From: Cladosporium sp. IMV 00045
Lineage: Eukaryota; Ascomycota; Dothideomycetes; Cladosporiales; Cladosporiaceae
DNA length: 25,464 bases
Reading direction: 5' to 3'
Assembly (NCBI GenBank): GCA_001931905.2
Contig: MSJI02000653.1
Span: 1 to 25,464, forward strand
Position numbers and translations under genes: made by a program
Notes under the pieces: model-generated
What the model was told of the DNA's origin: nothing
Database searches by the model: none
The model's input: only the letters and a program-made list of their open reading frames with translations
Shown here: positions 20,519-25,464 of the stretch, piece after piece
Layout: every line of letters starts with the position of its first letter
How positions within the stretch are numbered: position 1 is the stretch's first letter

Positions 20519-20560
20519 TACCACTTCAACCTCCCCTCCTTCCTTCTCTACTATTACAAA

Positions 20561-22642
20561 ATGGCAGAGCTTCCCTTCTCGTCCCAAGGAAGCCAGAACG
20601 AAAGCCATGCCGCCACATTCTCCTACCACGACATCCTTCCCTCTTCACCATTGCGATCCCGCAGCGATGCAGCCGCAGCTCTTCGATCAAGCACACTCAA
20701 GCCCAAAAAGCCACCGACCGTCACTCCTAAACGATTCAATAAGTTCTTCACGCCTCGTAGCAGCACTCTCTCCGGCCGAGGTGAATCCCAGGGCAAGTCT
20801 GGCAGACAGTTGAGGGACATCACTCGCAATGGGATCAATCGCAGAAAGACGGCAACGCCGGTTCTCGGCTTGGGAGAGGATGGTGATGAGTTGTTCTCGT
20901 CCAGACCGTCGAAGAGGAGGAAGCAGTCATTCGACATGCCCAGCTCGCCACCACAATCGTCGCCTCTCAGGAAGGTCGAGCCTCTGAATGACAAGATTCG
21001 AGTCGGCGAGGATGATGCTATGTCCGAGCTAGCAGCAGATGATGCAGACTTATCGAGTCTCATGCAGGATCTGGAACCTTTCCCCAAGCCGATCCGTCGT
21101 CTTCGCCACACCGGGAAAACCCACCGAATCATGCAGCGTAGCTTCGGTGGCTACGAGTCCACGTCTCGTGGCTTTCGTGGCCCCGAGCACTGTGTCGATT
21201 GGCGTTCTGAGACTGCAGACTTTGTGTCCTTGCCATCTGATCGCTATACATTCGGTCGTTCTGCGCTGCCTTTCTGCACTGCCGCCTGCAACACTAACCC
21301 TCTTGTTGCATTTGCCGACGAGGAAGGAAACATCAGCCTCGTGGATAGCTCCGCCGGGGCTGACTTCAGCAAGCCCCACCTTCAATGGAAGGTTCACCAC
21401 AACGCGATCATGGACATCGCTTTCAGCTCCGACGATTACACTCTAGCGACTGCCTCTGGCGACCAGACAGCTCGTATCGTGGATGTGCAGACGCAGAAGA
21501 CTATGTACATCCTGAGTGGACACAACGGCAGTCTCAAGCAAGTACGCTTCCATCCCAACGACGAGAAAATGGTCACGACTAGCAGTCGTGATGGTAGTGT
21601 GCAGATCTGGGACTTGCGTGTTTCCTCGAAGACTGCATCACAAATCCTTTACCCTGCTGGCTCCAAGAACACCGATTCCCAGACTTTGTACTCCAAGGTC
21701 AGCATGGACATTGGTCGTGCGCACAGCTTAACGACCGGCAAGACCACGCAAACATCTCATTCACAGCCTGAAATGAATGGCGTCTCCATCACAGCATTCC
21801 AACATCTTGCCGACGACAGAAGCCACATGCTGGCAACTGCCAGTCAAGCCAACGCAAGCATTAAACTATGGGATCTTCGCAATTTTGGACGCCGTGGAAA
21901 CGCTATCCCGGTCTCCAGCACGCCTACAGATCACCACAACATCCGCAACGTTGGCATCGGTGCCTTGGTACTGTCAGGCGATGGCTCTCGCCTGTACTCT
22001 GTCGGCCGCGACTCAATTGTGTACGCCTACTCAACCAACCACCTAGCTCTGGGCAGCGCACCCGAAATGTCCTCCGCATTCCCCAACCGCCGTGCACCGA
22101 AGGAGGGACGCATGGGCGTTGGACCACTCTACGGGTACAGACACCCAAACATGCGTGTCGGCAGTTTCTACGTCCGCGCCGCCCTCCGCAAAGCCAAAGA
22201 CGACAAATCCGAACTCCTCGCCATCGGAAGCACCGACCACAGCCCCATCCTGATCCCGACCGACGAACGCCATCTCCCCTACCGCAACAACCGCCCTCAA
22301 GAACTCCTCGACTCCGACCACGAAGACGAGGCTGAACTCCCATCCCTCCCCGCCCCATCTCGCAGCACTTCCACAGCCCCTCCATCTAATGTCGACGGCC
22401 TGACCGTCTACGACAACATCGGCACGGCTCTCGTCCGCGGCCACCACAAAGAAGTCAGCTCTCTCACTTTCACCTCGGAGGGCAACCTCGTCACCATCAG
22501 CGATGATTTCCGCGGTCGCTGCTGGCGCGAGGACCGCGAGCGGGCCAAGTGGCTTCGCACGCAAGGTGAGGGTGAGGGCAAACGCTGGGCCTCCGGCTGG
22601 GCGGACGTGCCGTCGAGTTGGGATGAGTCTGATGATGAGTGA
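20561..22642 (+). CDS. Cdt2-like WD40 substrate receptor of CRL4
   Basis: Single-exon, 693-aa WD40 protein. The family (Cdt2/DTL) delivers PCNA-bound targets such as Cdt1 and the ribonucleotide reductase inhibitor Spd1 to the Cul4-Ddb1 ubiquitin ligase during S phase and after DNA damage. The N-terminal 200 residues are Ser/Pro/basic and probably disordered, with a PIP-like PKRFNKFF (56-63) and a basic SKRRKQ stretch. WD repeats start near residue 225; the clearest are WKVHHNAIMDIAFSSDD and YILSGHNGSLKQVRFHP. Two WDLR (DWD-type, Ddb1-binding) motifs occur at W350 and W437. An insertion rich in Pro/Ser (about 590-615) precedes the last blade (VRGHHKEVSSLTFTSEGNLV). The Cdt2 identity rests on architecture and motifs; another DWD WD40 receptor is possible. 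Confidence 0.82.
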   Translation: MAELPFSSQGSQNESHAATFSYHDILPSSPLRSRSDAAAALRSSTLKPKKPPTVTPKRFNKFFTPRSSTLSGRGESQGKSGRQLRDITRNGINRRKTATPVLGLGEDGDELFSSRPSKRRKQSFDMPSSPPQSSPLRKVEPLNDKIRVGEDDAMSELAADDADLSSLMQDLEPFPKPIRRLRHTGKTHRIMQRSFGGYESTSRGFRGPEHCVDWRSETADFVSLPSDRYTFGRSALPFCTAACNTNPLVAFADEEGNISLVDSSAGADFSKPHLQWKVHHNAIMDIAFSSDDYTLATASGDQTARIVDVQTQKTMYILSGHNGSLKQVRFHPNDEKMVTTSSRDGSVQIWDLRVSSKTASQILYPAGSKNTDSQTLYSKVSMDIGRAHSLTTGKTTQTSHSQPEMNGVSITAFQHLADDRSHMLATASQANASIKLWDLRNFGRRGNAIPVSSTPTDHHNIRNVGIGALVLSGDGSRLYSVGRDSIVYAYSTNHLALGSAPEMSSAFPNRRAPKEGRMGVGPLYGYRHPNMRVGSFYVRAALRKAKDDKSELLAIGSTDHSPILIPTDERHLPYRNNRPQELLDSDHEDEAELPSLPAPSRSTSTAPPSNVDGLTVYDNIGTALVRGHHKEVSSLTFTSEGNLVTISDDFRGRCWREDRERAKWLRTQGEGEGKRWASGWADVPSSWDESDDE

Positions 22643-22987
22643 GAGAAGTTGCCCGGAGAGTTTGTTGTTAGAGTTGGGGAGTCCCGACATGAGAAAGTTC
22701 ACGGGTGGAATCGGATGAAAGAGCCTCAACACGCCTTGCACGACCTCAGCGTTAGATAGCATGAATGATAGATACCCTTTTAATGTTTTCCCGATACATC
22801 ATCCGCAATTTTCCCGTACTCTCCCAACCTGCCTCCTCATGACAAACCAATCAATCGAACACCTCACTATTCGATGCAAGCTTGCTACCTGCCCAACGAA
22901 CATCAAACGACCAAAACAGCAAAACTCACCTCTCCCAAGTCCATCGAGAAGATAAGTACCCAAGAAGAGCAAAAGAATAAATTCCAA
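22643..22987. other. Intergenic, 3' side of Cdt2-like gene
   Basis: This 345-bp interval holds the presumed 3' untranslated region of the Cdt2-like gene and the downstream flank of tRNA-Ala copy 2. No coding potential beyond short frames and no further RNA fold seen. Confidence 0.55.
22971..22974 (-). terminator. Pol III terminator of tRNA-Ala copy 2
   Basis: On the minus strand a T4 run lies 14 bp after the tRNA 3' end, in the context TCTTTTGCT, matching the copy-1 downstream context. T4 is the minimal RNA polymerase III terminator; fungal genes often use longer runs, so read-through is possible. Confidence 0.55.
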
Positions 22988-23090
22988 TGGAGAAACCCGG
23001 AGTCGAACCGGGAACCTTCTCCACTCAGCTGATGTACGGGGTTTGATTGTACAGTGCTAAGAAGATGTCATACCGCTAGACCATATCCCC
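22988..23090 (-). tRNA. tRNA-Ala(AGC), intron-containing, copy 2
   Basis: The minus-strand copy has the same 72-nt mature sequence as the gene at 14304-14403, including anticodon AGC (23058-23056), G3-U70 and the acceptor T-T mismatch. The intron (23054-23024) is 31 nt rather than 28. It keeps the TGTAC/GTACA hairpin and the GCT anticodon-pairing segment but differs in the hairpin loop and the following spacer. Identical exons with diverged introns argue for functional constraint or gene conversion on the mature part. The gene lies between the Cdt2-like gene and DUG1. Confidence 0.95.
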
Positions 23091-23536
23091 TGTGATTCTG
23101 CTTTGGTGAGAATCGATGAGGGCTGGGAGGGGTGGGTTGTTGATGAAGCGTGACCAACACAACCAACACCCTCGCCTGTGTCCCAGACAACTGAATCTGG
23201 CAGCATATGACGGTAGAGATGGATGAGATCAATGAAGGTTGGTAGGGATGGCTTTTCGCGATACAGATGGATGAGGTGTGTGTAAGTGAGGTGTGAAGGT
23301 CAACACAGCTGGACCAGGGTTTCATCCAAGCGGCACCTCGGTATCAAAGCAAGCGAGAGGCAGAATTGCTTGCGAGAGGGAACCCCACCATCCACCCTCA
23401 AGAACCAACAGAAGCCGCTGACCACGCGCCTTGTTGCGGTTGAAGCCGGTGGATCTCGCAAACAGTACCTAACCGGGCAATTTAGGTAGACAACCACCGT
23501 GTGGTATATCTCTTTTTCTGCGCGGCTCCTATCTCC
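23091..23536. promoter_or_regulatory. Upstream region of DUG1, possible 5' UTR intron
   Basis: This 446-bp stretch holds the DUG1 promoter and leader and the upstream flank of tRNA-Ala copy 2. A GTAAGT at 23282 together with CTAAC (23469-23473) and TTTAG ending at 23485 would make a 204-nt leader intron. The frame into DUG1 is open only from 23486, so an upstream coding exon is not excluded. No other gene seen. Confidence 0.4.
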
Positions 23537-25183
23537 ATGTCCTCTACCTTGACCTCATTCGGCCTTTTGTCAAGAGCTGCTGCTGCAACAGGACGCCCTT
23601 CTTCCCTCCCATCCACCCTCACGCCATTCCTCTCCACCACCGCAAAGCTTAGCTTCAGCCGCCCCTCCATCCGCCTCTCTTCGACAAACACCCGCGCCTG
23701 GCCTTACATCTACCGATCCGAATCCTCAGCGAAAATGGCGCCCCAACTGGACTCGTACTTCAAGAGCGTCGACGACCTCTCCAACTCCTTCGTCGACCGT
23801 CTCAGCCAGGCCGTGGCCATCCCCTCCATCTCCGCCGAAGATGAGCGAAGGCCCGACGTGGTCAAGATGGGCCACTTCCTCAAGGCCCAGCTCGAAGCGC
23901 TGGGAGCACACATGGAGGCACGCGAGCTGGGCCCGCAGCCGCACAAGGAACATCTGACCCTCCCGCCCGCCATCATTGGCCGCTATCCTGCGAAGAAGGA
24001 CGAGAGCAAGCGCACCGTCCTGGTCTACGGTCACTACGATGTGCAGCCTGCGAACCTGTCGGATGGTTGGAACACGGAGCCCTTCAAGCTCACCGTCGAC
24101 GACAAGGGCAGGATGTTCGGACGCGGCAGCACGGATGACAAGGGCCCCGTGCTCGGATGGGTCAACGCGATCGAGGCACACCAGAAGGCCGGCGTCGAGT
24201 TCCCCGTCAACCTGCTCATGTGCTTCGAGGGCATGGAGGAGTACGGCTCGGAGGGTCTGGACGACTTCATCATCGAGGAGTGCAAGCCGGGCAAGTTCTT
24301 CCAGGACGCCGACGTCTGCTGCATCAGCGACAACTACTGGCTGGGCACCAAGAAGCCCTGCCTCACCTACGGCCTGCGCGGCTGCAGCTACTACAGCATC
24401 GAGATCAGCGGGCCCGGCCAGGACCTGCACTCGGGCGTCTACGGCGGCACCGCCCACGAGCCCATGACCGACCTCGTGCGCGTCATGGCCTCCCTCGTCG
24501 ACGAGTCCGGCAACATCCTCATCGACGGCATCGCCGAGCTCGTCGCCCCCGTCACCGAGGAGGAGAAGGAGGTCTACAAGAACATCGACTTCACCATGGA
24601 CAACCTGTACGAAAGCCTGCGCAGCAAGAGCGGCCTTTTCGAAAGCAAAGAGCGCACTCTGATGGGCAGGTGGCGCTTCCCCTCCCTGTCCCTCCACGGC
24701 ATCGAGGGCGCCTTCTCCGCCCCCGGCGCCAAAACCGTCATCCCCGCCAAAGTCACCGGCAAGTTCAGCATCCGCACCGTCCCCAACATGGAGCCCGCGG
24801 ACGTCGACGAGCTCGTCTTCAAGCACGTCAAGGCCGCTTTCGCCAAACTCAACACCAAGAACAAGCTCAACGTCTCCCTGCAGCACGCCGGCAAGTGGTG
24901 GGTCGCCTCGCCCAACCACCCCAACTTCACCGCCGCCGCCAAAGCCGTCGAGAGGGTTTGGGGCGTCAAGCCTGATCTCACACGTGAGGGCGGCTCGATC
25001 CCCGTGACGCTCACTTTCGAGCAGGCTACGGGTAAGAATGTGCTTCTGCTGCCGATGGGGAGCAGCACGGATGCGGCGCACTCGATTAATGAGAAGCTCG
25101 ATAAGGGCAATTATATCGAGGGCACGAAGTTGCTCGGCGCTTATTTGCATTATGTTGCTGAGGAGCCGATGGAGGCGAAATAG
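23537..25183 (+). CDS. Cys-Gly metallodipeptidase Dug1 (M20 family)
   Basis: Di-zinc M20/CNDP-type dipeptidase that cleaves Cys-Gly released in glutathione breakdown. The 548-aa frame starts at the first ATG (23537); a second in-frame ATG at 23735 gives a 482-aa protein, matching cytosolic yeast Dug1 (481 aa). The extra 66 residues are rich in Ser, Thr, Arg and Ala with few acids, like a mitochondrial presequence. Metal and catalytic residues are all visible: H166-x-D168 (YGHYDVQPA), D200 (GRGSTDDKGP), E234/E235 (EGMEEYGSEG), D265 (CISDNYW) and H515 (AAHSINEK). The lid-domain DLHSGVYGG motif is present. Strong identity to Dug1 runs throughout, including YGLRGC and KTVIPAKVTGKFSIRTVP. The gene is GC-rich with C-ending codons, which creates long antisense open frames. 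Confidence 0.96.
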   Translation: MSSTLTSFGLLSRAAAATGRPSSLPSTLTPFLSTTAKLSFSRPSIRLSSTNTRAWPYIYRSESSAKMAPQLDSYFKSVDDLSNSFVDRLSQAVAIPSISAEDERRPDVVKMGHFLKAQLEALGAHMEARELGPQPHKEHLTLPPAIIGRYPAKKDESKRTVLVYGHYDVQPANLSDGWNTEPFKLTVDDKGRMFGRGSTDDKGPVLGWVNAIEAHQKAGVEFPVNLLMCFEGMEEYGSEGLDDFIIEECKPGKFFQDADVCCISDNYWLGTKKPCLTYGLRGCSYYSIEISGPGQDLHSGVYGGTAHEPMTDLVRVMASLVDESGNILIDGIAELVAPVTEEEKEVYKNIDFTMDNLYESLRSKSGLFESKERTLMGRWRFPSLSLHGIEGAFSAPGAKTVIPAKVTGKFSIRTVPNMEPADVDELVFKHVKAAFAKLNTKNKLNVSLQHAGKWWVASPNHPNFTAAAKAVERVWGVKPDLTREGGSIPVTLTFEQATGKNVLLLPMGSSTDAAHSINEKLDKGNYIEGTKLLGAYLHYVAEEPMEAK

Positions 25184-25268
25184 ATGAGTTAATGCTAGAT
25201 GTTCAAACACGAAGGCTCCGAGCAAACAACAAAAGGCTTTCTCTTCTTCTTTCTTTTTTCCACATAAT

Positions 25269-25304
25269 CCTTTTTCAATCCTTTTTCAATTTTTTTTTTT
25301 TTTT
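25269..25304. repeat. 11-bp tandem duplication and T15 run
   Basis: CCTTTTTCAAT occurs twice head to tail (25269-25279, 25280-25290) and runs directly into a 15-base T tract (25290-25304). This looks like replication slippage. On the plus strand the T-rich sequence could also help DUG1 3'-end formation. Confidence 0.75.
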
Positions 25305-25351
25305 GCCCAAAGCCGCGTGGGCTTAGAGCTTGCCAGCTGTTGTCGACACCT

Positions 25352-25380
25352 AGGCAGGCAGGCAGGCAGGCAGGCAGGCA
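25352..25380. repeat. (AGGC)7 tetranucleotide microsatellite
   Basis: Seven perfect AGGC units (25352-25379) plus one extra A lie in the DUG1 3' flank. The array is likely polymorphic in length between strains. Confidence 0.85.
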
Positions 25381-25464
25381 ACTCTTCCCTCCCTGCTCGG
25401 TCGTCTGCAGAACTCATCTCCCCGAAGAGAATTTCGTAGTCAGAAATGAAGAACACGAAAAAAA

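Larger units (their letters stand above)
20221..20560. promoter_or_regulatory. Divergent promoter region, RRP5 and Cdt2-like gene
   Basis: This 340-bp interval lies between divergent start codons. Nearer the Cdt2-like gene it holds three ACGCG/CGCGT cores (20375-20379, 20383-20387, 20396-20400). A pyrimidine- and CCA-rich leader follows (about 20440-20555). A very short upstream ORF lies at 20504-20518. Confidence 0.6.
25184..25464. other. 3' flank of DUG1 with simple repeats
   Basis: No gene seen. It holds the presumed DUG1 3' untranslated region, a pyrimidine-rich stretch near 25240-25260, a T-run, and a tetranucleotide repeat. The window ends in an A-run that may begin another feature beyond the edge. 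Confidence 0.55.

Noticed and set aside
22043..22762. 239-codon minus-strand frame opposite the Cdt2-like gene
   Set aside because: Antisense to the conserved last WD repeats; no domain seen.
14304..23090. Two tRNA genes as termini or insertion target of a mobile element
   Set aside because: The DNA between them is RRP5 and a Cdt2-like gene, both conserved host genes. There is no integrase, transposase, terminal repeat beyond the tRNAs, or target-site duplication.
24157..24975. 272-codon plus-strand frame inside DUG1
   Set aside because: Arg/His/Pro/Gly-rich translation typical of an out-of-frame reading of GC-rich coding sequence.
23726..25225. 499-codon minus-strand open frame opposite DUG1
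   Set aside because: It is antisense to a clear Dug1 gene with strongly GC-ending codons, which removes stop codons from the complementary frame. Its Gly/Val/Asp/Leu-rich sequence shows no domain.

Overview
The window reads as nuclear DNA of a filamentous ascomycete (Pezizomycotina-like). Genes are dense and monocistronic on both strands. Introns are short (54-127 nt) with GTRAGT-type donors and CTRAC-like branch points. The protein set (Trm3, Efl1/Ria1, Rrp5, Cdt2-like, Dug1) is conserved eukaryotic core machinery. I cannot assign a genus. Nothing looks prokaryotic, viral or transposon-borne, and I found no CRISPR array or insertion sequence.

Layout. 1-1372: no convincing gene; low-complexity tracts only. 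1373-4282 (-): an unrecognised two-exon nuclear-type protein with a possible Cys/His DNA-binding module, Gln/Pro-rich spacers and an acidic tail. 4640-8480 (+): TRM3, the tRNA Gm18 2'-O-methyltransferase, two exons. 8661-10049 (-): a two-PH-domain protein, two exons. 10641-14098 (+): EFL1/RIA1, the GTPase that matures 60S subunits, four exons including a 21-nt micro-exon. 14304-14403 (+): an intron-containing tRNA-Ala(AGC) gene. 14731-20220 (-): RRP5, one exon. 20561-22642 (+): a Cdt2-like WD40 protein, one exon. 22988-23090 (-): a second tRNA-Ala(AGC) gene with identical mature sequence but a different intron. 23537-25183 (+): DUG1, a Cys-Gly metallodipeptidase, with a likely mitochondrial leader. 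25184-25464: 3' flank with simple repeats.

How the genes relate. Five loci serve translation: a tRNA methylase, a 60S maturation GTPase, a pre-rRNA processing factor and two tRNA genes. This may be chance in a gene-dense region. Three divergent gene pairs share upstream regions (4283-4639, 10050-10640, 20221-20560). The last has a tight cluster of ACGCG cores that fits S-phase control of the Cdt2-like gene.

The points most worth a second look are: the ambiguous splice junction in the 1373-4282 gene, which decides whether a putative zinc-binding cysteine is present; the EFL1 micro-exon inside the P-loop; the inverted tRNA-Ala pair with diverged introns; and twin in-frame starts in TRM3 and DUG1 that suggest dual mitochondrial/cytosolic products. 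I saw no clear-cut novel multi-gene system.
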